Assembly: GCA_963716535.1 (NCBI GenBank)
Contig: OY970317.1
Span: 1,674,001-1,738,000, forward strand
Source: Palsa-744 sp963716535
GTDB taxonomy: Bacteria > Actinomycetota > Thermoleophilia > Solirubrobacterales > Solirubrobacteraceae
Direction of reading: 5' to 3'
Length of the DNA stretch: 64,000 nt
This document shows positions 35,353-44,068 of the stretch, piece after piece. A model generated the notes under the pieces. That model ran no database searches. It was not told the DNA's origin and saw only the letters and a list, made by a program, of their open reading frames with translations. The position numbers and the translations under genes are program-made. The first letter of the stretch is position 1; every line of letters starts with the position of its first letter.

Positions 35353-35670
35353 TGGGAGCTCCGAAGTTCGGTGGGCCGATTCCTCACCAACTGTATCAGG
35401 TTTATTGGCATCAAGTGGTCGCTCCGCGGCAAGCTGGCGCAACACGCGACAAACCGTGCGCCAACTGCCACGTCACAGACCGCCGCGATCGGCCATCGAC
35501 GCCCCGAGCCTGGACGCGAGCCGCAGCCGAGTACGCGACAATCCACCCGCGTCGAACCGCATCGAACGGATCTCAGCCGGGTTTAGGGTTGAGCCCACCA
35601 ACGCGTGGCGCGATCGCATGGCCGCAAACGAGCAACGACCGCGGAATCAGAGACCAGGAGAGACTCGAGC
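35353..35670. other. 318-bp intergenic stretch
   Basis: Lies between the divergent small membrane protein gene and the secreted protein gene. It contains no ORF with convincing protein-like sequence and no clear RNA structure. It should hold the promoters of both genes. AGGAGA at 35656-35661 is the ribosome site of the plus-strand gene. Confidence 0.4.
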
Positions 35671-36762
35671 ATGAGCAGCCAAACCTTCGGGCGCGTGAAG
35701 ATCCTGTCGGCGCTCGCACTGGCCGTGATGGCGCTGGCCGCGCCGATCGCTTCACGGGCTGCCAGCCCGACCGAACCCGCCGCGCCGAGCGTCGTGACCG
35801 GCGGCGCACGCTTGAGCGGCGCCGCGGGCCTGCTCGAGGGCAGCGTCAACCCGCACACGCTCGCCACCACCTACTACTTCAAGTACGGACCCGGCGTCAC
35901 CTACGGGAAAGTGACGAGCACCGGCACGCTCAAAGCCGGCCCCAACGAAATCGACTCCGAGAAAGTCAGCGCCGTCGCTGCCGGCATCGAGGAAGGCTGG
36001 CACTACCTGCTCGTCGCCAGCAATGAAAAGGGTACCCAGGAAGGGCGCGACCACGTCTTCAAAGTCAAGGTCAGGGTCAAGGTCAAAAAGCCGGCGTTCG
36101 TCCTTGACAAGTCGTTCGCGCCGACGCCGCTTGGCAGCACGTTCGTGCTCGACGGCACGCTCACCGGCACCGGCAACGCCAACCGCGCGATCGTGCTGCA
36201 GGCGACGCCGTATCCGTACACCGCGGCCTATGCCGACGTCGGCACGCCGATCCTGACCGGCCCGACCGGCGCCTTCTCCTTCCGCGTCGCTGGGCTCGCC
36301 TCCAGCACCAAGTTCCGCATAGCGACCGCCAGCGCACCGCTGCTGTACAGCAAGATCGTGCCCGAGCAGGTGACCGTGCGGATCGTCCTCAAAGCGCGCC
36401 AGGCGGGCCACAACGGGCTCGTGCGCCTGTACGGGACCGTGACGCCCGCGGAGGTCGGCGCGCACATCTACTTCCAGCTTGAAAAAGTCGCCAAGCCCAA
36501 ACTCGAAAAGCCCGGCAAGCTGGAAAAGCCGGGCAAGGAAAAGGCTGAAAAGGAAAAGCCGCCGGCGTTCACCACGAAGTTCAGCTCGATCGTCAAGCGC
36601 GCCACCAAAACGATCTCGCGCTTCAGTGTCGTCGTGAGCGTGCGCGACGCGGGTCGCTATCGCGCGTTCGTGCAACTCAGCCCCGGCCCACTGGCCTCAG
36701 GCACGAGCTCTACGGTCACGCTACACGCTCCCAAGAAGAAGGCCAAGAAGAAGAAAACCTGA
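35671..36762 (+). CDS. Secreted Ig-like/fibronectin-type repeat protein with Lys-rich tail
   Basis: 363 aa from ATG 35671, with AGGAGA 9 nt upstream. Signal peptide at residues 1-31 (ILSALALAVMALAAPIASRA, cleavage after an A-x-A-type site). The first domain has GGARLSGAAGLLEGSVNPHT and YYFKYGPGVTYG, typical of actinobacterial fibronectin-like modules. Two more beta-rich domains follow; the last has LVRLYGTVTPAEVGAHIYFQ with an inserted Lys/Glu/Pro repeat (KLEKPGKLEKPGKE). It ends in a poly-Lys stretch. Probably a cell-wall or matrix protein; the basic tail could bind acidic (for example sulfated) glycans, which is speculation. Confidence 0.75.
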   Translation: MSSQTFGRVKILSALALAVMALAAPIASRAASPTEPAAPSVVTGGARLSGAAGLLEGSVNPHTLATTYYFKYGPGVTYGKVTSTGTLKAGPNEIDSEKVSAVAAGIEEGWHYLLVASNEKGTQEGRDHVFKVKVRVKVKKPAFVLDKSFAPTPLGSTFVLDGTLTGTGNANRAIVLQATPYPYTAAYADVGTPILTGPTGAFSFRVAGLASSTKFRIATASAPLLYSKIVPEQVTVRIVLKARQAGHNGLVRLYGTVTPAEVGAHIYFQLEKVAKPKLEKPGKLEKPGKEKAEKEKPPAFTTKFSSIVKRATKTISRFSVVVSVRDAGRYRAFVQLSPGPLASGTSSTVTLHAPKKKAKKKKT

Positions 36763-36782
36763 GCCGCCGCTCTGGCGACGGC
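36763..36782. terminator. Possible bidirectional terminator hairpin
   Basis: GCCGCCG and CGACGGC form a 7-bp stem with one mismatch around a 6-nt loop, in the 50-bp gap between convergent genes. No T-run follows, so the call is weak. Confidence 0.25.
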
Positions 36783-36812
36783 CCGGCCCGCCCAGGGTTC
36801 GCGCCCCGGCGC

Positions 36813-38864
36813 TCAGCGCTCGCGCAAGATCAAGCCGCGAGCCGCCAGCAAGTCCATCACACGCTCGACCTCCTGCTCGACCGTTTCCTTGAAACTGCCT
36901 AGCACCAGGTCCGGTTCGGCGGGCGCCTCGTAAGGCGCGCCCACTCCGGTCAGGCCAGCGAGCTCGCCCGCGCGAGCACGCGCATACAGCCCCTTGGGAT
37001 CGCGCTGCTCGCACAGCTCCAGCGGCGCGTCCACGAAGATCTCCAGGAAGCCCAGGTCGTCGGCCGCGTGTAGCGCCGCCGCCGCGTCGCGGTCGGCGGC
37101 GTATGGGCTGACGAGGCTCACCAGCGCAACCGTTCCAGACTCCGCGAGCAGCCGCGCCACGTGCGCGGTTCGTCGCACGTTCTCCGTGCGCGCGTGCTCA
37201 TCGAAGCCGAGATCGCCGTTGAGGCCGTGGCGGAGGTTGTCGCCGTCCAGCAGGAACGCCGGCTGTCCAGCCTGCAGCAAGCGCTCCTCGACCGCGGCGG
37301 CGACGGTCGACTTGCCGGCGCCGGGCAACCCCGTGAACCACAACGTCGCACCACCGTGGCCGAGCGACTGCCAGCGGCGCTCGCGCGTCATCCGCGTGCC
37401 CTGCCAGCGCACGTTCGGGCTGCGCTCCGTTTTGGGCTCGGCGAGCGCCGTCGACTCGGCGGGCTGGGCGGGACCCTCAACCTCGGTGTCGAGGATCACA
37501 CCCGCCGCGACGGTGTCGTTCGTGGCCTCGTCGATCACGATCAGGCTGCCGGTGACGCGGTTGCGCCGGTAGGAGTCGAACACGAGCGGTGAGCTCAGCT
37601 CCATGTGCACGCGCGCGAGGTCGTTGAGCTCGAGCGTGCTCGCGCCCTCGTCACGGCGCAGTGTCTCGACGTCGATGCGATAGCGGACGTCCACATTGCC
37701 GACCATCGCGGTGCGCGTGGTGTGCTTGACCAGATAGCGCCGACCCGGGCTCAGCGGCTGCTCGGACATCCAGCACAGCAGGCACTCAAAGCTGTTTGAG
37801 ACCGTCGGCTGGTTCTGCGTGCGCACGATCGTGCTGCCGCGCCCGACGTCGATGTCGTTGCTGAGGCGCAGCGCCACCGACATCGGCGGGAACGCCTCCG
37901 CGACCGGCCCCTCGAACGTGTCGATGCTCGCGACCGTCGTGCGCTGCCCGCCCGGCAGCACGACCACCTCATCGCCCTGACGGATGATGCCGCCGGCGAG
38001 CTGTCCAGCGTAGGCACGGTAGTCGGCGAGCCCTGAACCGACTTGATGCCCGCCTGGGCGGATCACCCACTGCACCGGGAAGCGCACGTCGATCAGGTTG
38101 CGATCAGAGGCGATGTGCACGTGCTCGAGGTGGTAGAGCAGCGGCGGCCCCTGGTACCAGGGCATCGCCTCGGAGCGATCGACAACGTTGTCGCCGAGTA
38201 GCGCCGAGATCGGGATGAAGGTCACGTCGGGCATCTCCAGGCGAGCCGCGAACGCCTCGAACTCCTCGACGATCGCGTCGAAAGCGGCCTGGTCGAAGTT
38301 GACGAGGTCCATCTTGTTGACGCACACGACGACGTGCGGGATGCCGAGCAACGAGCTGATGAACGCGTGGCGCTTGGACTGCGCGAGCACGCCCTTGCGC
38401 GCATCGACGAGCACGATCGCGAGGTCCGCGGTCGAGGCACCAGTGACCATGTTGCGCGTGTACTGCTCGTGCCCAGGGGTGTCGGCGATGATGAAGCGCC
38501 GCTGCGCGGTCGCAAAGTAGCGGTAGGCGACGTCGATCGTGATGCCCTGCTCACGCTCGGCGCGCAGCCCGTCGGTCAACAACGACAGGTCAAGCACCTG
38601 ACCCTTGCGTTGGCTGGCCTGCTCGACGTGCTCGAGCTGGTCGGCGAGCACCTGCTTGGAGTCGTACAGCAGCCTGCCGATCAGCGTGCTCTTGCCGTCA
38701 TCCACGGAGCCCGCGGTGGCGAAGCGCAACAGGTCGGTGGGGCGCTCGGTCAGGCGCTTGAACACCTCCGCGGCGCTCTCACCCGCGAGCGCACCGCCAG
38801 CGTGCCCCTTGCCGTTGCCGTTGAGCGCAACCGCGCCCGTCCGCTCCGAGCCGTCGGCCGCCAT
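36813..38864 (-). CDS. cysNC: Bifunctional sulfate adenylyltransferase subunit 1 / adenylylsulfate kinase (CysNC)
   Basis: Makes PAPS, the sulfate donor for the sulfotransferases in this window. 683 aa. The N-terminal GTPase domain (CysN) has GSVDDGKST at 52-60, DTPGHEQYTRNMVTGAS and VCVNKMDLV. Beta-barrel domains follow to about residue 480. The C-terminal APS kinase (CysC) domain has the P-loop WFTGLPGAGKSTVAAA, DGDNLRHGLNGDLGF and LEIFVDAPLELCEQRDPKGLYARAR. The start overlaps the cysD stop by one base (TGATG). The CysN-CysC fusion is known in actinobacteria. No PAPS reductase gene is seen in the window. Confidence 0.95.
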   Translation of the reverse strand: MAADGSERTGAVALNGNGKGHAGGALAGESAAEVFKRLTERPTDLLRFATAGSVDDGKSTLIGRLLYDSKQVLADQLEHVEQASQRKGQVLDLSLLTDGLRAEREQGITIDVAYRYFATAQRRFIIADTPGHEQYTRNMVTGASTADLAIVLVDARKGVLAQSKRHAFISSLLGIPHVVVCVNKMDLVNFDQAAFDAIVEEFEAFAARLEMPDVTFIPISALLGDNVVDRSEAMPWYQGPPLLYHLEHVHIASDRNLIDVRFPVQWVIRPGGHQVGSGLADYRAYAGQLAGGIIRQGDEVVVLPGGQRTTVASIDTFEGPVAEAFPPMSVALRLSNDIDVGRGSTIVRTQNQPTVSNSFECLLCWMSEQPLSPGRRYLVKHTTRTAMVGNVDVRYRIDVETLRRDEGASTLELNDLARVHMELSSPLVFDSYRRNRVTGSLIVIDEATNDTVAAGVILDTEVEGPAQPAESTALAEPKTERSPNVRWQGTRMTRERRWQSLGHGGATLWFTGLPGAGKSTVAAAVEERLLQAGQPAFLLDGDNLRHGLNGDLGFDEHARTENVRRTAHVARLLAESGTVALVSLVSPYAADRDAAAALHAADDLGFLEIFVDAPLELCEQRDPKGLYARARAGELAGLTGVGAPYEAPAEPDLVLGSFKETVEQEVERVMDLLAARGLILRER

Positions 38865-39775
38865 CAGAAGTACCCCTGCCGCTTGCGATCCTCCATCGCC
38901 GCCTCGGTCACGCGGTCGTCCGCGCGCGTCTCGCCGCGCTCGGTGATCTGTGTCGCCGCGATCTCCGCGACGACCTCCGCGAGCGTGCCCGCGTCGGATT
39001 CGACCGCGCCGGTACAGCTCATGTCGCCGACCGTGCGGTAGCGCACGCGCGCTGAGAACGATTCCTCGCCGCTCATCAGCTCCATGAACGGGCTAACCGC
39101 GTAGAGCATGCCGTCGCGCGAGAAGACCTCGCGCTCGTGGGCAAAATAGATCGACGGCACCTCCAACTCCTCCTCGGCGATGTACTGCCATACGTCGAGC
39201 TCAGTCCAGTTGGAGATCGGAAAGACGCGGGCGTGCTCTCCCTTGCGAATACGGCAATTGTAGAGGCTCCAAACCTCGGGTCTCTGTTTGTGCGGCTCCC
39301 ACTGGCCGAACTCGTCGCGGAAGGACAGCACCCGCTCCTTTGCGCGCGCCCGCTCCTCGTCGCGGCGCGCGCCGCCGAACGCCGCGTCGAAGTCGTGCTC
39401 GGCGATCGCGTCCAGCAGCGTCACCGTCTGCAGTTTGTTGCGGGAAGCACGCGGCCCGGTCTCCTCAACGGCGCGGCCGCTGCGAATCGAGTCTTCGACC
39501 GAGGCCACGATCAGACGCTCACCCAGCTCCGCCACGCGCCGGTCGCGGAACTCGATCGCCTCTGGGAAGTTGTGCTCGGTGTCGACGTGCAGCAGCGGGA
39601 ACGGGAACGGCGCCGGGCGAAATGCCTTCTCCGCCAAGCGCAGCAGCACGATCGAGTCCTTGCCGCCGCTGAACAACAGCACCGGCCGCTCGAACTCAGC
39701 GGCCGCCTCGCGCATCACCTGGACAGCCTCGGCCTCCAGCGTCCTCAGGTGCGATAGATGATAGGTGGCTGGCAT
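38864..39775 (-). CDS. cysD: Sulfate adenylyltransferase subunit 2 (CysD)
   Basis: ATP-pyrophosphatase half of ATP sulfurylase, which activates sulfate to APS with CysN. 303 aa. The PP-loop is LLFSGGKDSIVLLRLAEKAF near residue 33. HVDTEHNFPEAIEFRD near residue 65, AFGGARRDEERARAKERV near residue 135 and NWTELDVWQYI near residue 188 are typical. The C-terminus YRTVGDMSCTGAVESDA is conserved. A TAGCTT box about 55 nt upstream may be the promoter. Coupled to cysNC. Divergent from the sulfotransferase array. Confidence 0.95.
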   Translation of the reverse strand: MPATYHLSHLRTLEAEAVQVMREAAAEFERPVLLFSGGKDSIVLLRLAEKAFRPAPFPFPLLHVDTEHNFPEAIEFRDRRVAELGERLIVASVEDSIRSGRAVEETGPRASRNKLQTVTLLDAIAEHDFDAAFGGARRDEERARAKERVLSFRDEFGQWEPHKQRPEVWSLYNCRIRKGEHARVFPISNWTELDVWQYIAEEELEVPSIYFAHEREVFSRDGMLYAVSPFMELMSGEESFSARVRYRTVGDMSCTGAVESDAGTLAEVVAEIAATQITERGETRADDRVTEAAMEDRKRQGYF

Positions 39776-39902
39776 CCGTGCTGGTGGCTTGCGATCGGCG
39801 ATCGAAGGTTTGCCTTGCGGTGCTCGAAGCTACCCCATCCCCGCCCTGACGATTGTGAACTTTACGGTGCTGGTTGGAGCGTTGTCAAGCGCGGGGCGCC
39901 GT

Positions 39903-39908
39903 TAGACT
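39903..39908 (+). promoter_or_regulatory. Putative -10 box (TAGACT) of the sulfotransferase array
   Basis: TAGACT ends 7 nt before ATG 39916, with a possible TTGTCA -35 upstream (about 15 bp spacing). The same TAGACTC heptamer recurs just before the next sulfotransferase gene at 40931, so the two copies share promoter sequence. Confidence 0.5.
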
Positions 39909-39915
39909 CGAAGCC

Positions 39916-40896
39916 ATGACAGCATCGGCTGAGACATCGGTCGGCGCGCGCGCGAGCAGTGGCAGGGTTCCGGACTTCTTCATCGTCGGGCACGCCAAGA
40001 GCGGCACCACGGCCCTGCACGAGATGCTCGGCGCGCACCCGCAGATCTTCATGCCGGCGCTCAAGGAGACGCGCTTCTTCGCACAGGAGCTGCACCCCCT
40101 CGTGCGCCCATCCGATCGGCATCCGCAAACGCTCGAGCAGTATGTGTCGCTGTTCGCGGCGGCCACCGCCGAGCAGCGTGCCGGCGAGGCATCACCCTCC
40201 TATCTGCGTTCACTCACCGCCGCTCAGAAGATCGCGGCGCTGCGACCCGACGCGCGCATCATCGCGATCCTTCGCGAGCCCGCGAGCTTCATTCGCTCGC
40301 TGCACCTGCAGCTGATACAGGCACACGTCGAGACGGAGAAGGACCTCGCCAAGGCGATTGCCCTGGAAGCGCAGAGGCGTCACCAGAAAGACACAACCGA
40401 TCTCGTGATCCCACAGGGGCTGCTCTACCTGGAGCACGTGCACTACGTCGAGCAGCTGCGCCGCTTTCACGCCGCGTTCCCACCCGAGCAGGTGCAGGTG
40501 CTCATCTACGACGACTTCCGCACTGACAACGAAGGAACGCTGCGCGCGCTGCTGCAGTTTCTGGAAGTCGACGACAGTGCGCCGATCACCATGACGGAAG
40601 CAAACCCGACAGTCCGCGTACGTTCGCCGCGCATATACCAACTCGAGCGCGCGCTGTACATGGGACGCGGCCGCACCGCCGGCGCAGTCAAGGCCGCGAT
40701 TAAGACATTCACACCGCGGCGCGTGCGTCACGACGCGCTCACTGTTCTGCGCCGCGCCCAACGCGCCGCACCACACCCGGTCGACGAGCAGCTGATGCTG
40801 CAATTGCGGCAACGCTTCAAGAGCGAGGTGCTCGCTACGAGTGAATATCTCGATCGCGACCTCGTGAGACTGTGGGGCTATGACAGGCTCAACTGA
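39916..40896 (+). CDS. PAPS-dependent sulfotransferase (family A, copy 3)
   Basis: 326 aa from ATG 39916 (MTASAETS). The phosphosulfate loop is GHAKSGTTALHEML, then HPQIFMPALKETRFF with the presumed catalytic Glu, RIIAILREPASFIRSLHLQL for the 3'-phosphate site, QVLIYDDFRTDNEGTL, and C-terminal SEYLDRDLVRLWGYD. It is first in a plus-strand run of three sulfotransferases and one glycosyltransferase, and divergent from cysD-cysNC, which make its donor. Its first 17 bases resemble the junction sequence of copies 4 and 5. Acceptor unknown. Confidence 0.87.
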   Translation: MTASAETSVGARASSGRVPDFFIVGHAKSGTTALHEMLGAHPQIFMPALKETRFFAQELHPLVRPSDRHPQTLEQYVSLFAAATAEQRAGEASPSYLRSLTAAQKIAALRPDARIIAILREPASFIRSLHLQLIQAHVETEKDLAKAIALEAQRRHQKDTTDLVIPQGLLYLEHVHYVEQLRRFHAAFPPEQVQVLIYDDFRTDNEGTLRALLQFLEVDDSAPITMTEANPTVRVRSPRIYQLERALYMGRGRTAGAVKAAIKTFTPRRVRHDALTVLRRAQRAAPHPVDEQLMLQLRQRFKSEVLATSEYLDRDLVRLWGYDRLN

Positions 40897-40930
40897 GCCG
40901 CCAACACCGGCCGGCGTGCCAGATACCCAG

Positions 40931-40936
40931 TAGACT
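40931..40936 (+). promoter_or_regulatory. Putative -10 box (TAGACT) before sulfotransferase copy 4
   Basis: TAGACT lies 5 nt before a GTG (40942) and 8 nt before ATG 40945. It matches the box before copy 3, including the following C. Confidence 0.4.
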
Positions 40937-40944
40937 CCTACGTG

Positions 40945-41904
40945 ATGACAACAGCCACCGAACCGGGGAACGGTGCTAGCAGGGACACGGCGAGGGTGCC
41001 CGAGTTCTTCATCGTTGGCAACCCCAAGAGCGGCACCACCGCGCTGTATGAGATGCTCGCGCCGCACCCGCAGGTCTTCATGCCCAAGCTGGGCACGCAG
41101 TTCTTCGCGCTGGAGCAGGTGCAGCATCCGACGACACTGCAGGAGTACCTGGCGCTGTTCGCGGCGGCGCGCCCGGACCAGCGTGTTGGCGAGATGTCAA
41201 GGGGGTATTTCCGGTCGCCCACAGCCGCGGAGGGCATCGCCAAGCTGCGGCCGGACGCGCGCATCATCGCCGTCCTGCGTGAGCCCGCGAGCTTTCTGCG
41301 TTCGCTGCACATGGAGCTGGTGCAGGACCGCGTCGAGACGGAGACCGACTTCGCCAAGGCGATCGCTCGCGAAGAACAGACGCGCCAGGGCCGCGAGATC
41401 GCGCAAGCCCCCGGCCAGGGACTGATGTACTCGCCGCAGCGCGTTGGCTACGTCGAGCAGCTGCGCCGCTACCACGCGGTGTTCCCGCGCGAGCAGGTGC
41501 TGGTGCTGATCTACGACGACTTCCGCGCCGACAACGTGGGCACCGTCCGCAAGGTCCTGAACTTCCTCGAGGTCGACGAGACCGCCCCGGTCCAGGCGAC
41601 CGACGCGAACCCGACCGTGCGCGTGCGCTCGCCGCGCCTGCACGAGCTGGTGCACTCGCTCACGATGGGGCAGGGTCCCGTCACGGGGACCGTCAAGAAG
41701 ACGATCAAGGCCGTCACCCCAAAGCAGTTGCGCGACGAGGGCCTCGGGGCGCTGCGGCGAGGGGTGTTGTACACCGACCCCGACCCACCCGACGAGCAGC
41801 TGATGTTCGAGCTGCGCCGCCGCTCCAAGGACGAGGTCCACGCGCTGAGCGAGTACCTGGGCCGCGATCTCGTGACCCTGTGGGGCTATGACAGCCTCAG
41901 CTGA
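40945..41904 (+). CDS. PAPS-dependent sulfotransferase homologue lacking the Lys-Glu motif (family A, copy 4)
   Basis: 319 aa from ATG 40945; GTG 40942 is an alternative, and paralogues begin MT. The PAPS loop GNPKSGTTALYEML and 3'-phosphate region RIIAVLREPASFLRSLH are intact. After HPQVFMPKL, the other five copies have K-E-P/T before an aromatic. This one has G-T-Q-F-F with one residue fewer, so the presumed catalytic Glu is gone. It may be inactive, use another base, or serve as a binding partner. It ends with the array's LWGYD, whose codons contain the ATG of copy 5 (17-bp overlap). Confidence 0.85.
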   Translation: MTTATEPGNGASRDTARVPEFFIVGNPKSGTTALYEMLAPHPQVFMPKLGTQFFALEQVQHPTTLQEYLALFAAARPDQRVGEMSRGYFRSPTAAEGIAKLRPDARIIAVLREPASFLRSLHMELVQDRVETETDFAKAIAREEQTRQGREIAQAPGQGLMYSPQRVGYVEQLRRYHAVFPREQVLVLIYDDFRADNVGTVRKVLNFLEVDETAPVQATDANPTVRVRSPRLHELVHSLTMGQGPVTGTVKKTIKAVTPKQLRDEGLGALRRGVLYTDPDPPDEQLMFELRRRSKDEVHALSEYLGRDLVTLWGYDSLS

Positions 41905-42883
41905 GGCGTCGGCGGTGCTACGCCCACCCCAGCCCCGGGTGCCTGACTTCTTTATCGTCGGCAATCCCAAGAGCGGCACCACCGCCCTATACGAGATGCT
42001 GCGACGCCATCCGCAGGTCTACATGCCGGACCTCAAGGAGCCGTGGTTCTTCGCGAGCGACATGCGTCCGCGCTTCCAGCCGCCGCGGTCGGCTTCGCCG
42101 CCCGAGACGCTCGAGGACTACATGGCGTTGTTCGGCGCGGCCGCGCCGGGGCAGCGTGTCGGCGAGGCCTCGACGGCCTACCTGTGGTCGAGCACCGCCG
42201 CCGATTTGATCGCCGAGCAGCGGCCCGACGCGCGCATCATCGCGATCCTTCGCGAGCCCGCGAGCTTCCTGCGCTCGCTGCACCTGCAGCTGCTCGGCAC
42301 GCACGTGGAGGGCGAGCCCGACTTCGGGCGCGCGATCGCGCTCGAGGCCGCCCGCCGCGAAGGCAAGAAGATCCCCCGCCGCTCGCATCGCCCGCAGCTG
42401 CTGCTGTACTCGAACCACGTGCGCTACGTCGAGCAGCTGCGCCGCTACCACGCGGCCTTCCCGCCCGAGCAGGTGCTGGTGCTGATCTACGACGACTTCC
42501 GCTCTGACAACGAGGGCACGGTGCGCACCGTCAGGCGCTTCCTGGACGTGGATGAGACGGTACCGGTCGAGGTGACCGACGCCAACCCGACGACGACGCG
42601 CATGCGCTCGCAGCAGCTCGACGAACTGCTGAACGTGATCTCGGTCGGACGCGGCCCGGTGTCGCGAACGGTCAAGGCCGGCGTCAAGGCGGTGACGCCG
42701 GGGGTGCTACGCAGCACCGCGATCCAGCTCACCCAGCGCCACCTCGTGCAGGGCAAGCCGCGCCCGCCCGACGAGCAGCTGATGTTCGAGCTGCGCCGCC
42801 GCTTCAAGGACGAGGTGACCGCGCTGAGCGAGTACCTGGGGCGCGACATGGTGGCGCTCTGGGGCTATGACAGCCTCGACTGA
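41888..42883 (+). CDS. PAPS-dependent sulfotransferase (family A, copy 5)
   Basis: 331 aa from ATG 41888, nested in the last codons of copy 4. PAPS loop GNPKSGTTALYEML at residues 25-38, HPQVYMPDLKEPWFF with the presumed catalytic Glu, RIIAILREPASFLRSLHLQL, VLVLIYDDFRSDNEGTVRTV, and SEYLGRDMVALWGYD at the end. The last 17 bp overlap the start of the downstream glycosyltransferase in the same fashion. Position suggests a glycan acceptor built by that glycosyltransferase; unproven. Confidence 0.88.
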   Translation: MTASAEASAVLRPPQPRVPDFFIVGNPKSGTTALYEMLRRHPQVYMPDLKEPWFFASDMRPRFQPPRSASPPETLEDYMALFGAAAPGQRVGEASTAYLWSSTAADLIAEQRPDARIIAILREPASFLRSLHLQLLGTHVEGEPDFGRAIALEAARREGKKIPRRSHRPQLLLYSNHVRYVEQLRRYHAAFPPEQVLVLIYDDFRSDNEGTVRTVRRFLDVDETVPVEVTDANPTTTRMRSQQLDELLNVISVGRGPVSRTVKAGVKAVTPGVLRSTAIQLTQRHLVQGKPRPPDEQLMFELRRRFKDEVTALSEYLGRDMVALWGYDSLD

Positions 42884-44036
42884 GGCTGGCGCGCCGGACA
42901 GCCGCCGCGCCAGGCCCTGCGATGCGGACTGGCGCGCGGCCGCCGCGCGTGAGCAGCTCGCGGCGATGCCGGCGGGCGAGGTGGCCGTCTCGTGCTCGGC
43001 GCCGCTCGGCACCGGCGGTCTCGGACGCCATCTCAACGAGATCCTCGACGCGCTCGATCGTGGTGGGCACGTCAGCACCTGCACCTGCGGCTCGACGCGC
43101 AGCGCGGACACAACAGCCGCGCGCAAAGAGCCGCGTCACCTCCTCGGCATCCCCTATCTCGCCAACGCGATCGCGCCGTTGCCGTTGCCATTCTCGCCCG
43201 GGGTGCGCACACGCGCCTTCATGGGCGAGTTCGACGCCTACGCGGCAGCGCGCCTGCCCCCCGCGGGCCACCTGATTGCGTTCAACGGACAGGCCCTAAA
43301 ACAGTTTCGCGCAGCCCATCGCGCCGGCTACCAGTCGCTGGAGCTGGTCTCCGCCAACTCGCACATGCGCCAGGTCGCACGCCAGCACGCGCTAGCCCAC
43401 GCCCGCTATCCGCTCGAGGGCTCGTGGACCAAGCACCTGGTGGCGCGCAACCTCGCCGAGTACCGCCACGCCGACCGCATCCACGTCTCCTCTCAGTACG
43501 TGTGGGACTCGTTCCTCGAGCACGGCTTCGACGCTGGACAGCTGGTGCGCTTCCCGCTGACGCCGCACCCGCGCTTCACCCCCGCTAGCGACCGCGAGCC
43601 CTCCTCAGAGTTCGAGATCGTCTACGTCGGCAGCCTCGCCGTGCACAAGGGCGTGCCGCTGCTGATCGACGCCGTGCGCCGCCTGCCCCACGCCGACCTG
43701 CGGCTCGTGCTCGTGGGCGGTTGGGGCACGCGCGGCATGCGCCGCTTCGTGCAGAGCGCGTGCGCGAGCGACAGTCGCATCAGCGTGCGCCCCGGCGACC
43801 CGCTCGAGCGTCTGCGCCGCGCGCGCCTGTGCGTGCACCCGACCTACGAGGACGGCTTCGCCTACGCGCCCGCCGAGGCGCTCGCGTGCGGCGTGCCGGT
43901 GATCGTCAGCGAGGACACCGGCATGAAGGAGCTGATCGACTCTCCCGACCGCGGCGCGATCGTGCCGACCGGCGATCTCGACGCGCTCCGCGAAGCGATC
44001 GACGCCGCCTACCGGGGCGAGCTGTTTGGCGGCTGA
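42867..44036 (+). CDS. GT4-type glycosyltransferase
   Basis: 389 aa from ATG 42867 (MTASTEAG), inside the 3' end of sulfotransferase copy 5. N-terminal Rossmann part with APLGTGGLGRHLNEILDAL near residue 45. The C-terminal GT-B half has EIVYVGSLAVHKGVPLLIDA near residue 252, and HPTYEDGFAYAPAEALACGVP has the E-x7-E nucleotide-sugar motif near residue 330. No signal peptide or TM segment, so it is cytosolic or membrane-associated. Probably transfers a sugar in the sulfated glycan pathway. Last gene of the plus-strand array; convergent with the fic gene. Confidence 0.87.
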   Translation: MTASTEAGAPDSRRARPCDADWRAAAAREQLAAMPAGEVAVSCSAPLGTGGLGRHLNEILDALDRGGHVSTCTCGSTRSADTTAARKEPRHLLGIPYLANAIAPLPLPFSPGVRTRAFMGEFDAYAAARLPPAGHLIAFNGQALKQFRAAHRAGYQSLELVSANSHMRQVARQHALAHARYPLEGSWTKHLVARNLAEYRHADRIHVSSQYVWDSFLEHGFDAGQLVRFPLTPHPRFTPASDREPSSEFEIVYVGSLAVHKGVPLLIDAVRRLPHADLRLVLVGGWGTRGMRRFVQSACASDSRISVRPGDPLERLRRARLCVHPTYEDGFAYAPAEALACGVPVIVSEDTGMKELIDSPDRGAIVPTGDLDALREAIDAAYRGELFGG

Positions 44037-44068
44037 GAGGATCGACACACGGCGTACTGGAGATGAGA

